A stretch of 64,000 nucleotides of DNA from Eudromia elegans (GCA_003342815.1 PTEX01000011.1:7021862-7085861); one strand, 5' to 3'; counted from the first letter of the stretch, positions 41,764 through 57,300 are shown. Translations and numbers: made by a program. The notes: generated by a model from the letters alone, not told the origin.

Positions 41764-44700
41764 GAGGCCCATCAGTGCCCATGGCAATAGGACTATCCAC
41801 TGATGGCCCTCCAATTCAAAGGAAGAGCAGCACAGTGCTGCATACAAGCAGCCAGGCTGCCTCACTGCTGAGCAAAGGTGAAGGCTCTCTTTCTTTACAC
41901 AAAGCTCCACTTTTTCCTCCCCCCCGCCACTGATTACAATGATTTCAAAAAGCAAAGCTTCCCAACTACATGGAGAAGAAAATAAAAACTACTGCTACTG
42001 CATATTTTATAGGCATGAATCCTACAATCAACCCACATTCAGCTAAGCCACTTACTATTCACCAGCATCAGGTTTTATGAGCATCTAAGTGAGAACAATA
42101 ACAAATAAATAAAAAGAAGCCACTACTTGCAAACTTTGTATTTCAAAACCTTTATGATACAAGCTAAAAATTAAGAGGTAAAGAATTCTGCCAGGTAGCT
42201 CAAAGACTAAGCTCCAGATTGGCTAAAGAGAATCCAAAGAGCTGTCACAGATCCTCAAGTAGTCTGTGTGCATAACAAGATGTGCACAGGAATGCTGAGC
42301 AGAACTAAGTCACACTAACCAAGAGCTGACAGAAGAGCCAACAGGCAAGTCAACCATCAGCAGCAAGCAGAGCCAACGAGGCGCAGCAGGTTACATGCAG
42401 GAAAAGCAAAAGCAGCTTGGCTGAGTGAGAGCCCAACACTTGACACAAGTACAAGAGGTCTGCATGGATTTTTAAAAAAGTGGCTATTTGTACAGAAAAA
42501 AATAAATCCTATGCCTAGAAATAGGCTGTTCCCTAAGCCCAAACACAAAGAACGTGAAATGTAGGGACCAGAGGCCAAAGCACCCAAGAGACAGTGTTGC
42601 AACAATGTCGAGTGCTCCACAGATGATGTGAAACAATGACGTAACAGAGTGATCTACAGGAACCCTACTCATGTAGCCAGTATGGGGAATTATAGTGCTT
42701 ACTGTATGGAGGAGCATCTTGGTACTTAATAACCATCTCTGATCGGCTGAAAAAAAAAACAACAAAAAAANNNNNNNNNNNNNNNNNNNNNNNNNNNNNN
42801 NNNNNNNNNNNNNNNNNNNNNNNNNNNNNNNNNNNNNNNNNNNNNNNNNNNNNNNNNNNNNNNNNNNNNNNNNNNNNNNNNNNNNNNNNCACACCACGGT
42901 AGGCCAAGAGAGCGAAACAGCATCAGACCAAACAAATAACAAGACAATAGCACTAGCACTACACTAGTCAATGAATCTGAGACACTACATTCAACCTTCT
43001 TCTGAAAATATCTTAAATAAAAAAAACAAGCAGAAAATAGTAAATAGTGAGCTGCTTGTTTAGCTTTAGTATATCTAGCTTGTGTAAATGCTGTGTTCCT
43101 TCAATCATCCATATGAACCAGCAAGGGAATGTGCCTTTCGTTGTTAGAGGAAAAACACTGTAACTAAACATAAACAGCAGCACTGGAAAAGGCTAAATGG
43201 CAAAATACAGCATCATTCCCCTCCCCACAAAAGACGACACACATCTTTCATCCAATGGAGATACCCCCTCCCCAGGCCACAAAAGTTACTATACAAAACC
43301 TCTCTCTTGTAAAGGGATGTCTTTACAAAACAGTGGACAATTCTGCAAGGCAAATCCTGAAAATGTCTTCAAAAAAATTTATGTCCGAGTTCAACTCCAA
43401 TTGCCATAAGCTGACTGGCATGCAGTTCAAGCCGAGTGTTAACTAATGACTGGACGATTATTTATATTTAGCCTAGCAAAAGAGGCTTTTCACTGAAATT
43501 ATAGAAAATAGGCGAAGCACAGTCCAACATGGGGACTTGCAGTTTGAACAGCCAATTCAAAAAGGCAAACACAGAGTACTCAGCTCATAGCCAGCCACAG
43601 GGAGTACACAAATCTAGGCAGGTTGCTGCTGCATGTCTACCTAATGCAAGTATTGATGCTCAGAATATTAGAAACAGGAGGAGGGAGGTAGTTAGCCTAA
43701 AGGGTTTAACTCTGCTTTTGTATTAACATTCTCCTTGTTCCTGTGTTTTTCTCGAGCTTTGTAGCAGAGAGCTTCATTCTCTTTGATCAAAATCAGCTTT
43801 AAAAGCATGCTTAATGTTTGGGTCATTCATTTACATGCAAGCACTGTCTCTGGTTCTGCAGACAAGTTAGGAGCAGGCCACCCATACAGCTTTTCATATT
43901 TATGAGCACAAATCCTTTAGTCTTGCAAACGTGGGGTGCCTGTGTGGGATTTTACACTGAGAAGCTGAAGTGCAGTGCTCAGAAAATCTATACAGCACTA
44001 TGGTAATCAAGAAGGCACATGGTGAGACCCTTGGCATCTAGTCAATAGAAGGGGCTTGGTCCCTGAATTTCATTAGGGAACATTAGAATTTCATTTAGAG
44101 TTGCTAAGCCAGCTGGCCAAAAAATCATTCCCCTTTTCTCACCCACTGCATAATGACACCAAGTTAACTGAGCAAAACTTCTTCCCCTTCCTCCATTACC
44201 TCAGACTATTAAAGCAAAGAGTAATAAAAAAAAAAAAAAACCCACCACCATATTTTGTACCATGAGATGCTTTCTAAGTTTTTCAAGGTAGAGTTGATCA
44301 TTGTCATTAGTATGAAGTTTAGCAAATATTTTTTCTTCAAAAAATATGGCATTCAACAAATTACTAATGTATTTTCTGCATACCACAAGAAGCAGAACAG
44401 CAGGTGCTGATTACAGGCAGGTGCCAGTGTGAGAATCCCAGGCAAGTTACCTTTTACCTTCAAAATGAGGCCTGGCTTCCTGAGCGAGAATTTCAGCGGT
44501 TTGTCCTTCAGAAGTCCTTGGAGCTTCTGCAGCTGAAAACTGGCTCCCGGCCCACGTTCACGTAGCTCAGCTGCAGGGGAGCGACGATGAACTTTGAGCT
44601 TGGTGTCATCAAACCCAGGCTGCAGAACTGATGTACCATCTTTACGAGGCCACAGTTACATGGAAAAGATAGGAAGTTTTGGCTATTTCAACAAGGATAT

Positions 44701-45322
44701 TAAATGCCTGCTATTAGAATAAACAACTTTTCTCACAAGCAGTCAGCTAGAAAAAATACTACAGGTTTTAGAGCAAAGGTGGTGGTGCCCCAGAGCAAAG
44801 CCACTCACCGGACTGTAGGCTCCATAAAAAGCACATGAAAGTGCAAATTAATTCTATCTACTTTCAAAGGCATACCTCCATGAGAAGCACTAGAGAAGAA
44901 CTTCACTGAACGTCTGCTGCAGGTCATGGGATAATGTGCCAACACAAAAGCTGTAAAAACTAAAAGACTCTAGCAAGCACAATAAAGCTATCACTCTTGC
45001 CTCATAAGCATTCCAGCAAATTTCAAAAATTTAGAGAGCATTGGGGGCAGCGGGTAACACAGAGCAAAGCTTTTAAAATAGCTTATTATAATTAAACTTC
45101 AATGTAACTTCTTCTTTTATCTTGCTGTTTAGGCAAGAACATGATGCACACTGCCCATCTCACCAGCTAAGATTAGCTGACGAGGAAGCACTACAGGCTG
45201 CTGTAAGAGAGTCTGTAAATTCAACCTCTTTGCTCTTCTCTGGACTAATTTTCTGCAATTGGTTACAGTTTGCGAGGTCCATTTTTTGCTGATTTTTACT
45301 AATCCTTACCAAAAAAAAAAAN

Positions 45323-45359
<37 letters not shown>

Positions 45360-48300
45360 AGCTAACAGTTAGCTTTATAGAAGAACAAATCAAAATAGAT
45401 ATATATACCCTCCTCTCATATTTAACTATAGATCAAGGATGTAAGAACTTGTATGATGGCAAGAACTTGTATAATGGCAAGGCACAGTACAGCTGAGATC
45501 TCACACCCAAAGATACATGCTCTGTTAGAGCTCAAACATTTTTGATGTACATGGATCCCCTTGCTAAACCTCTTTGCACTGATATCCCTCTACTTGATGC
45601 AGGACTGAACAAGCTTCAGGACGGGATGTCAGAGCTTCAACATAAAACAGTGCCATTAGCAAACTGAGAGCCCCATTACCTCTCTGCAGGACTGTGGTCA
45701 TGAGCGGCTCAGGTGGTTTCTTGTAAAGATCAAAATCAATGTGTCGCTCATCCCAACTCCATCTGTCTCGTGACAGAACTGGGTCCATGTTACCAAACAG
45801 AATGTTCTCCTGCCATTTCTATAAGACAATTGAATCCCTTTAAGAAACCAAGCTAACATCACCAGGGAAGAGCCACAAAAAATAGAACAGCTAGACTTTC
45901 AGGTAGAAGGGAATTAAATTTCAGAAGAGGGATTAGATCCTACTATTACAGTAGGATCTAATGAAGTAACATAGTTACATAAGACTGTATCATTGAAGTG
46001 AGATAGAAGGAACTCAAGACTGAAGCGAGATAGAAGAAACTCAAGACAAGTAACTACGTTACTTCACTACACAAGACTGTATCACTGTAAATTGTCTTTC
46101 ACTTTGTTACATCTGAGTCACCTGAGTAAGAACAAAAATCCATTACATATGCAAGCATCTGATATTCTACTATCTGGATAATAGCTCTCATCTAATAAAA
46201 AGACACAGCATATTTCAAAACTATCTAGCAGAAAATTGTCCAATTTTATATTTCTGTCACATTTCTCTGCAGTGATACCAGCAGTTTGATACACTTTCTG
46301 AGGTTTCATACATAGCTGCTAAGCTTGCAGGTACTCAGGGACCATCATTTTTTATATGGCCCTATGTCCATGTCTTCCTCTGCAGAACTAGTTAGCTATT
46401 TCTTATCTCTTCCCCCTGGAAGGAAGTCACACTGTGAAAATATTCTGGCTGTTCAGAATTTTTAAAACAGCGAGAGCTAAATATGATAACCAAAAAGCAA
46501 AAACTTTTCTGGTACTTCTAAAAATACAGTAGTTGTGTGACGAAGAAGTAGGTATGAGGGGAAAAAAAAAAAAGCTGTCATTTAAAACACGGCAGGAATA
46601 TTCACCATCACAGAACACGGTATTATGATTTTTCTGCTGCTGCCCTCTACTTTTACATGTAAAACACAGTACTGCATTAATATCTTAATACTCTATATGG
46701 CAAATAAATATATTTTCCGTACATGTGATCAAACTAGAATTTGTGGATCCAAACAAAAGTGTATTGCCTGGCTGAACTAAGAGCATATAATACATATAAG
46801 AGCACTCTCTCTCTCTCTAGATATATATATAGAATGAAAGGATAGATGTCACCCACAGAAGAGCTACCTATGCTGTACTCTCCAAAAGAGACCTCCACAT
46901 GCAAAAGCAACCTGCCTCTTTCAAAGTCTCTTAAAATTCACTTTGGATAGTAGATAACACCAGTATTTACTCATTTAAGTATTATGTTACCTCATGTAAC
47001 TCCTTCAGACGTGCCTCATCAGGCATTTGAGGGTGCAGGTTGCTTTCAATGCTGCTCTTACAACCAGGAAAAACAAATCCATCTCCTGACAGCCACATAC
47101 TCTTGGAGTTTGCCAAGAATTCTTTATAAGCAGCAACCAAATCTACCGGATCAAACATAGCTGACAGATATTCGTGGCAATAAGTGAACCTCTTCTTTGG
47201 TTCCTACGAAATAAAACAAAGTTTTTTTATTGTAGTTTTATGAACTCCCCTTTTCCTGGAAGAGGAGCATAGAACTTTGAAAAACAACCTAATTTGAAGA
47301 GTCACTATCAATTCTTTAATTTTGGCCACAAGTGGTCATAATTCAGATCAAAATTAGACCAGGAGAAAAACCACCAATAATTACATAAAAAAATATTTAA
47401 AATGTCTTTCTTTTATGACTTTTATAACTATAGATTTAACAACACGTGCCAGAATGCAATCTCTATAAAATGATCACATAAAATAAATACTTTTAATATT
47501 ATATCCATTTACTCATAAACTACAGATCATACCATGCTCAGGGTACAGCATGAACAGTTATGACAAAGCTACAATAATTTCCACTAGCTGATAGTTAGCT
47601 TTTTAGGTAAACCCACTTTTGAATCATCCCACATGGTTCTCAAATCTATATATAAAAAAAACAAAACCAAAGAAACAGACAAACAAAAATCTAATAAAAA
47701 CTTACATCAATTCCTTCCAGAATTTACTATTTATCAGGCAAGACTTTACATCATAATTAAAACCAACAAAAGGCTGGGTAAATTGAACCTGAAAATTACA
47801 TAATGTATATAACAACTCTCTCAAGATGTCATCTCTTACTCTCACAAAAGACAGGAGTTTCCAAAGGGTGGAATTCATTCGGGTATGGTGTATTAAATGT
47901 CTAAATCACCTTACGCTGCATACACTGACATTGCTATTATTCATATTCCCCCATTTTAAAGGCGTGTGAGACTCAGAATTGGAAATGACCTGATATGTTA
48001 CCAACTCCACACTCAAATGAGAAGCTAAGTCACTGAGACGAGATAATTTGCCTGTGATGAGTGGTGTTGGGGCAGATTTAACACAACAAGTAACAGCACC
48101 TCTCAGAGATATTTTTGGATACTTCAGTCCTATATATTAACAAGAAAGACCTAATGTAAATCAAATTAAATTCAACTCTCTCTTTTAGCATTATGTATGG
48201 CAAGTCACGATCTTCCAGTCTTTTGTCTCAATTCACCTTTGCCATTTCCTGGCGAAGACATTTCTTGGCAAGTTCCGCAGAATTCAGGCCCTGCGAACTG

Positions 48301-51300
48301 TAGTTATAGACAGATTTGCCATCAACAGGAAAAATCCTAAAGGTTTCAAACTTGGAGTGTTTCACTTTTCCTTTGAATTGTCTTACAGTACCAATGTTAG
48401 CCTGAAAAGGGGGATTACATATCATTTTTGTCCGACTTTGAACTTACAATGCTATGATAAAATTATGATCAAGTAACTGACTCTATATACAGTAAAAACA
48501 ACTGTTCCAATACCCCTCCATAAAAAAAACCCACATTCTACAAGCACAAGCTATACTTTTTATTAATATACTTTTTGTTATGTAACAGCATATTAAATAG
48601 CAAATAAAACAGTGCTGGTTTTGTTTCACAGTGATTCATTTCATCTCTGCATTTGACATTCTGCAGGGATGCTACTGAACTGGTCTTCTTCAAGGAAGTA
48701 AGATTGATCCTTTCATTTCTAAGGTTCTCTTAACACTCCAGCAAACACAACAGCATGGGAAATAACATTCCTCATTTAATTCTCCAAATTTCTCTGCTGG
48801 CACAGTGCAATTAAGCACAAGACTTGCAAAATAAAGTTACCATATGCATTTTGATAATGTTTGAATGATATCTACAAATACGTCATTGAATTCTAGCAAG
48901 TCATTATTTCAGGAGTGGGGGGGTGCTGATTATGAAGTTTTGCAGTCATTCAGCTTGCCTTACACACAGCACAAACTACTCACCGCAATATGATTTCTCT
49001 CAGTAGATATTTTGTCTTCTATTTCTTTCTTCCACCGCACATACTCTTCATTGTGGTTATCTAATGTAGAATACACTGCCTGTTTCACTCGGCTAATTTT
49101 TCCTGGTATTGTAAAAGCATCAGAGGAAAATGGGACTAATGAAGGTTTTTGCGTGAAGAGATCCTTTTTAGTTAATGGAATTCCAAACTCTTGACTCAAG
49201 ATTGTGATCATTTCTGCTGAGGGCAACAAATCCCCATGAATAACATCCCTCAACCTTTTACTGTGACAGAGGTAACTGAGCCTAAAAATAGACATCAACA
49301 TTTTATTAGTGTACAAAAACTTAACTGCAATCTGATTTTTAAAGTTATTACTTTAAAGGTATTACTGTAGAAAAACCTGTATGATCTTCCTTAAACATCT
49401 GCTTATTAAGAGGTTCAGGTCAGTTCATGAGTACTGTTATTTAGCAGGAACGAAAAAGCTGAATAAAACCCCAAAACAGAAAGCCAGGAGCAGGAAGCAG
49501 ATTCTTCCTCGCCCTCTTCCTTTCCGTAGTTACATTAGGAAAACCGTTTTCTTTATTCCCTTGCTTAACCCACATGCCCTTTGGGATCTACTACGTTCTA
49601 TCAGGGTTTCCTTCTTACCCCATTCTACAACACATCTAAGAACAGACCATGGAATTAAAACCTTCAGAGCTGATGTTTCTGACATGGGAATTTGCATTCT
49701 TTTCAGATATTTTCTGATATTGTACTGTCTTACTGCTTTTTACATCTTCTCTGCTTTTTACAAGTATGAGCTGTTAACATAAACACTGAGCTCACTGATA
49801 CTATTATTGCTACATCCTTAAAGCACATTTTTCTTTCTTAGCATGCCTCATCTGAAATCTGAACTACCCAGGAAAAATATAGCCAAAATTATCCATTTTG
49901 TATCAAATATTCACTCAACTTTGATGATATTTCATTTTTAATTTCTTAAATCAGAAATTAAACCAGAAAATGTCTTACCTGGACAAGGCCTGGAAACATG
50001 CCTGAGGAACCATACCTCTGACATAAAGCAGTGGCTGTTTTGTTATAGTGAAGAGAGGCTTACAGAGGCGGAAGTGATACAGCACGGCTTCCAGGCCTAT
50101 ATACAGGCGCTGACGGAAAGACAGTTGTGAATTATACAGTATTTCCAGCTGTCCGTCTTCAGGTCTGTATGTCCTGTAACACAGCATCACAATATCAAGG
50201 TAACAGCAACTGGTCCCTATCTCAGGTCTCATCGATGCTACAAAACAATCACAGTTTCTTACCAAACTGCCTTGCTTTTGTCTTTTAGATGGAACCTCTT
50301 AATGACTTCCATTCAGCAGGATTTTTTTTTTTAAATTATGATTATGGACAAATTAAAAAGACATTATTCAAACCTTCCAACCATGATTAAACTGAATGCA
50401 TCTTTCTTTTAAACCACATGGTAATCTCACCACAATTTCATCAGTGTTGTGGTCTATAAGAGTCTTATTAACAATAAAAATGTTTTAGAAATATTTCCAC
50501 TACAAATTCCAACATTCATATTGCAGCAGTTAAGCATAGCTCCAATTCAGGTAACACATTCACATCAACAAGAGACAACTTTTCACAAAATAAATAATTT
50601 CAGAATTTCAGTGAGATGCACACAAAAAACAATAAAAAATGGAAAAGAGGAAATCTACAACCATGTGGTATAATGTTGGNAACAAAAACAATTTTTAAAA
50701 ATTAAATATAAATTAAATTTGAGGGTCACATCCACTGCAAATCCAAGAGCGAGAGAGTTGATTACTGTTATTACTTAGAATTACCCAATTATAGCCTTTT
50801 CCACAAACTGACTTAGCAAAGGAAGTACACACTGGCATTGTCTTCATTTTAAATTTACACGGATGATACAAGGTGTATGTGAAAATGGCAGGATGACTAT
50901 TCATCAAGCTTTGACCCAGACACTGGGAGTCAGTCTCTAAAATTCCATAAAGAGCTTCAAATATGTATGCGACCATATAGCTTTGTACAGAAAGAATGGG
51001 GGAGGTTCAAGTCAGGTCAAAATATCCCAATCTAGGATATAACTAACAAAATTGATTAAACTCTATTACCTTTCAAAGTGTCTATCCCAGAGCCTCTTGA
51101 TTGCTTTGTCTTTGAATCCCTCCAAGACAAAGAGATGAACTGCTCCATCCAGTAAGTGAAAACCAGTAATGATATCCAGCTCAGAAACTTCCTTAAGCGT
51201 GGTTTTCATTTTTAAGGTAGCCAAAGCCACCTGGATTAACTGTGCAGGATAACAGTCCAGCTGGAGGGCTTCTGCATTGATTGCTGNAATCTCTTCCACC

Positions 51301-54300
51301 AAATCATGTAATAATGATATATTATTATAGTCAAAAACATAGATTATGCAGCCATATGGGTAATTTGTGACTTCAGCATGAGCAGTTTCTGCTGGCAGTC
51401 CCAACGGTACAGCTATTTCCACTCTTACTTTCAAAAGCGAGTCTGACTCTAGATAATGCCCCATAGGCATTAGAGAAAAACTATCAACAGATCCTACTAC
51501 TCTCTCATTTTTATCCTCCTCCTTGCAGGCAACTGCATTTGGAACTGAGCAGCTATGAATTGGCACACTGATATTCAGGCACTTTTTGCCCAACAATAGA
51601 TCAGCAAGACTGACTTTAGCTACCCCATGTGGATGCCATGGCTTCTTCTCTGTAGATGAATTACAGACGGTGGGTTTGCAAGCAAGAAGGCTTACCTCGC
51701 CCACTTTTTCATCAGCTAAATCCTCCCCAAACAAACACGGCTTTTTTGAGTCGTTTGCCATGTTTCTATCACGGTCATGAACTTCAACCTCTATAGGTGG
51801 ACCTCTAAGATAGGCTTGTAAGTCTTCAGGTTTCATCGTCCCTGTCAGAAGCACATTAGCATCCTTAAAGTAGACATGAGTTCCATGGATTTGTCCATGA
51901 GTTTGATGAATTGGAAAGTTGTGAAATTTGTACTTGCAGTAAGTAGGAACACATGTTTTCTAAAGAACAAAAAAAGAGAGGACATAGTTACATAGTATCA
52001 ACTTCTCTCTTTTTCCTCTTAATTTTTATGTTAGCACACCCGAAGTCTTTTCTAGTACAGAAGATATGGGTGGGTGTGCTTCAAGGCACAAGCTATACCT
52101 TTCACGGCACTAAAGACACCATTTTATGTACCTGGATCTCAGTTTCAGGAATTTATTGCCCCTTTCATTTATCAAACCTCAACGTTGCTCACTTTCCAGA
52201 TATATCCCCACACTCCTCTCTATATCTCCACTCAGAAAGTAGCAGGCAGAAGGACTGCAATGAGGCTAGACCTTTTTTCTTGCTCTCTATATATTCATCT
52301 GTACAAGACTCAGGGCCTAAAATAAATGCCTATAGCTAGAAGTTTGTAAATTATCTCCATTTAGCAATTTGTTTATGAATTTAGGGAAGGAAACTGGGAG
52401 GTTTATTCCACAGTATTTCTGTCACGGTTCCACATCTATCCATCAGCATTATAACAGCCTATGGGAATGGAAACAATCTTGAAACTTTCTGGACTGTCTT
52501 AAAACTTCCTAATTTGCAACAATTATTCCATATAGTATTATATTTTGCAATGGAAATTTAGTCAAAACTTCCAGATGGCATTCTCCAGATGACATGTGGC
52601 ATATTTTGTTTCCACGGTTTACTATGTTGCACAAGTACTGATAATATTTTTCCAGTTACTTTTCATAAATGCTGAGACAACTTCACCACACATAACTATT
52701 TTTCATTTTAGAAGTTTTGACATAAGACTGTTATATTATTTTCACTACGAAAACAAGCAAACTTCCTCCATATCCCTAACATTAAAAGTCAAGCTGATAT
52801 ACCATGTAATTTTCTTATAATTCCACCTCAAGTGGGAAACTGCAATATAGCTCCCAAAGTTAACCTTTTGACGAGATGGCATGTTTCCTCTCTAACTCAT
52901 CTCTCAAAAACTACAAAGCCCATGAAAGTCTTACACAAGACCAATAGCCTTTGTCCATCTTCACCAATAAAAACTATTATTATGTACAGCACTTTTAATG
53001 ATGAGGAATGCTTGCCATTTTTAAGCTAGATAGGTTTTTTTTGAACAGGAAAAGTTGTTCTAGTGAGAAAAATCAACAAATACTGATCTATCAACAAATT
53101 ATTTCAAATAGGATAGCATTAGATATGATTTAGCTTCCCTGTCTGATCTACTGCTCTGAAATCAAAACACAATTACTAAATACAAACTACAATCCCTGGA
53201 AAACACAGGACTTGTTGTTTTGGTGTCAATGCTTATGATTTATAGGCACTAATCTGTCCACATCTCTTTTGCAGGAAACATGTTAGACTTGACATATAAT
53301 AAGCAAAGTTCCCTTTAAACAGTGTCCATGTTTGAATCAAAATTATTTCAAAGTAAGAAAGGGAATGCTTCTGAAAAAGAACAGTGGTATGAGTTACCTG
53401 CAATACTTCTATTGGTACAGGTGTATTTGGGAGACAGGTAGCTGAACGAATCTTTATAACAAGAGGATTCAATTCATGTCTTTGTCTTTCAGACAGAAGA
53501 GGCGTTGCTACAGTGAAACTCATATAGGCATCTAAAACTTTAGAATTATTTTCTTCCAGGCGACTGATCACAGACTTTTCCCCTTTTTAAATATACAAGA
53601 TTAAATACTGTTATAGAAGCAGTTCCATCAAAGTAGAAGTATTTGATTCAATCAATTAAAAATCTCCTTTGGACTGTATTAAATGAAGTTAAAATCTATT
53701 TTTAGCTGCTTGAAATATTATCTTTTATGGGGAATAACCTCCAAATGGTGTGTGGCAGGACAACCACTCCCATGGTTAGCTGCTGAAAGCACAGATGCAA
53801 ACATACATGTCACACAATCCAAAAATTTAAAGCAGTTCAGAAATTTGGCATCAAAATCAAACTTTTTGTTTAAAAAAAAAAGTTATTCAGTGGGCTTTAT
53901 CATTCTCAATTTGAACGTCAGATTTACTTCCCCCTTCGCAGAAGTATCTTAACTGTAAAGTCTGCTATCTGAAGTCAAGGTCAAACTCTAAATAGTGCTG
54001 TTATGCCAAACATTTTTTAAAGGTGAGATTCTTAGGCCATCATTTGTTTAATGTCAGATATAACACAGGCTGCAAATATTACAGAAGTGCTAAGATTGTT
54101 CGTGGTGAATACTTTATGGTAATTGCCAAAACACAAACTTAGATGTGTGACAGCTCTACCTAAACAGCGCAGTTTCATTTAGTGCACATTGCTCAACTAG
54201 CATCTTCCCCAAATTCTGTTCAGAGATGTATTCATTTAATATCCTATGCAAGTGAAATAGAAAAGACTATTTTTCATTATCTTTAAGTTAAACAACTATG

Positions 54301-57300
54301 AAAGCACATTCCCAACATGACAGAAAAAAAAAAAAAAGATTTTTTTTGCCAGCCTCTCCAAATGCTGCAATACTTGTCAATGCATTTTTTACTTTACAAC
54401 AGTCAAATATTAAGTAGAATGACTGCATCTCCATCCACATCTGCTTATTTCAGATGTCGAAAATTTCCTCGTATACTGACTCTGAGGAATCAGGGTCATG
54501 TTAGAGAGCAGCAACCACTGCCCCATCTATTGCAGGACAATATTGGTTGCAGAGTCGAAAAGTGGGACAGAAACTGTGATAATGTTTGGCTCAAATGTGT
54601 ATTCTGTAGAACGTTCCAACTAAAAACACGTGCACATCATGCTATTAGCACACTTCTATTACAAAAAGTCTGAGAATATCACAGTATACTCACACATTCC
54701 TTCTGTAAACAGATGATANCAAAAAGTGAGGGGGGACTACAGGCATAGTAGTTACTAACTACCAAAGGTGTTTCCAGATGATGCTATGGAAGTTAAATAG
54801 AGACTCGATCTATTATTCATTTGAAGTTTCAGCCCTACACCAGGTTCTTTATAAATGGGAAAAAATAAAGCCAATAGTTAATTTGCATACAGGGCACGAG
54901 TATAACCCCAGAGACCGCTGACAACTTGCATTTCTAACAAAACTTAAACTACCACTGCAGTTTTCTCCCAAACTCTATTTCAGGATTTGCCACCCTCACG
55001 TTGCAAGAGGCACTAACAACTATATAGTAACATTAGCGGGTAGAGACAGGAGATACTCAGTCAAGCATAAACGAATGAACTTTTGAGGCTCACAAGTCAA
55101 CTTCCAAACTTAACAAGGAATTACTGGCAAAGGCAGTAGAGTAAGAACTGTTGTCAGAAACATGCAAAAATACTTCTCTCTATCAGAACATATTTCTTAG
55201 TGATGGAGAATAGTATAAAATAAAAAGAAATTGATATGAATTAACCCAATAGCTGTTGCACATAGGAAAAAAAGCAGAATTAGACAGCAACAGAATAACA
55301 AGGGCATGTTTAACTCACTGCACACCTAAATGGAACATATATTAAGAATGAATGTTAATCTAGTCACAGAGAAGTCTAACACATTCTGAGTGAGACAGGA
55401 TACAAGAACACCCAGAACCCAGCAGTCAGCCTCCTCCAGATGAAAACCAAATCCCTCCGATATCTCAAACTACTCTCTATTTTAACCTGCCAGCTTTTAG
55501 CCAGAACATAAGTTCCCTAGAGTTCTTTAAATACAGACTGCACCAGACAGACCCCAAAGTGTGGGAGCACATCTCTCCCTCCCATTCGCTTTCTTACAGA
55601 CCAATACCTGCAAAGAGAGGCATGAGATCCAGCTGCAGTGAAGCAATGCCATGTTTCTTTGCCATAGACAGGAACATGGCTTGGGTGTTAACAAGGTTAA
55701 CAAAACTCAACATTCTTTTGTTGCCTGCAGCAACGATTTTTCTGGGACCAGAATCTCTTTCACCTATTAACGGAGGAAGGAATTAGATTGAGCAGGAAGC
55801 AGGAAATATGTTCTTTCAATTAATTAAAGACATAATTTAAAATCTATTGCAACTCATAGATGGCAAAACTCAAGTGTTGTCCTTAGGAGGAGGCATCAAC
55901 CATCTACTTTAATACAAACTTAGGCAAATATTTCAGTATGCCCAAGTCTTCATTGCACCGTGCACTCTACATATACCATCTCTGCTTTTTAAGGAAGATA
56001 CATTTGCAACAGCAAACACTAAAAATTCATGGAATTACCAAAACTAGAGTTTATCTTTGACAGCAATTGTTCCTTTGTATATATGCATTACAACATAAAT
56101 AACATTCTTATTAATATGACTGCCTTCTCTTTTTCCAGAAAACTTTTATGTTATAACTTTACAAAACAAGAATACTGTACTACTTTTACCTCACAATGAT
56201 ACTACAGATATAGCCGCAATCATTTTTATAATTTACTCATTTGCTGAGTCTATTTTCTTTTCTCTTCTTAAAATTCTTTTCCCCAGGCCTAGTCTTTATC
56301 CAACCTGAAAAGCCCAAACAGTCTCAGTCTCATCCTCTAAATCCTAGGTTCAGGTGCTCTGCCCAATCACTCAACAAACAAAGCAAAGTGTTTCAGCACA
56401 CATAGTTAAAGTATACACTAGTATATATACACTAGTATATACCAGATATACACTAGATATATCTGTATATCTATCTGTATATCTATATACTAGATATATC
56501 TGTATATCTAGATACACTAGATATACTAGATATACACTAGTATATCTGCAGTTCTTTTTGTTTTTTTTTTTAAAGTTGCTGTTTTTCACTTGCTATGGAT
56601 TTGCCAAAGAACTGCAGATATACTAGTGCTACTGGTCCACCCTACAATGGAACATTATCATTCATATCTAATGATGCTTATTATTAAATGAAAGTACTTT
56701 TCAGAATATGTACTGCAGTCAGTGTGTCCTGCAACCTTATGATGCCATGTCAGTTTTTGGAAGAACAGGTGAATTATTTAAAATATGCCATTTAATACAT
56801 GCTGTAGCACCTACTGTTGTAGTGGTTATTGTCTCGTCATATTTCATGAGCACTTAGCCAATAAGCTATGGATGACAGAGCAAAAGCTCACACAGTTGGG
56901 CTGTGCTTTCCATTTAACAGCATGAATAAGCACTGGAAATAAAATGGACTGTAAAACACAGATCAAAGTTTTCTAGTGGCAAGAGAGATGCAAGAGATAG
57001 AAAACAACAGTGGTGTAACAATTTCAGTATTAGAATTGCTGCTTTAGCTCTGATGTTACTTTTTATATCTGTTTTACAAAAATCCTTTGCTATTTTTTCC
57101 ACCCACAGAGCACTCCAGCTAGTAAAAAAGGACTGTCACAACCCCAGCTTCACTCTACTAGCTAAGAAAACTGTGGCACACAAAGTTTACTTAACCAGTG
57201 AAGAAACACAGAAAGTTCATGGCAGGTCTGACACTAAGATATAGATCCCCCAACTCTCACTTCTTTATAACCTTCATCTATTTTATTAAAAAAACAAAAA

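Noticed and set aside
49381..49782. 133-codon plus-strand open frame inside a CFAP92 intron
   Set aside because: No recognisable family and no promoter or splice context; composition like the surrounding intron.
51953..52339. 128-codon plus-strand open frame next to the large CFAP92 exon
   Set aside because: Overlaps the antisense of the splice acceptor and shows no conserved pattern; likely chance.
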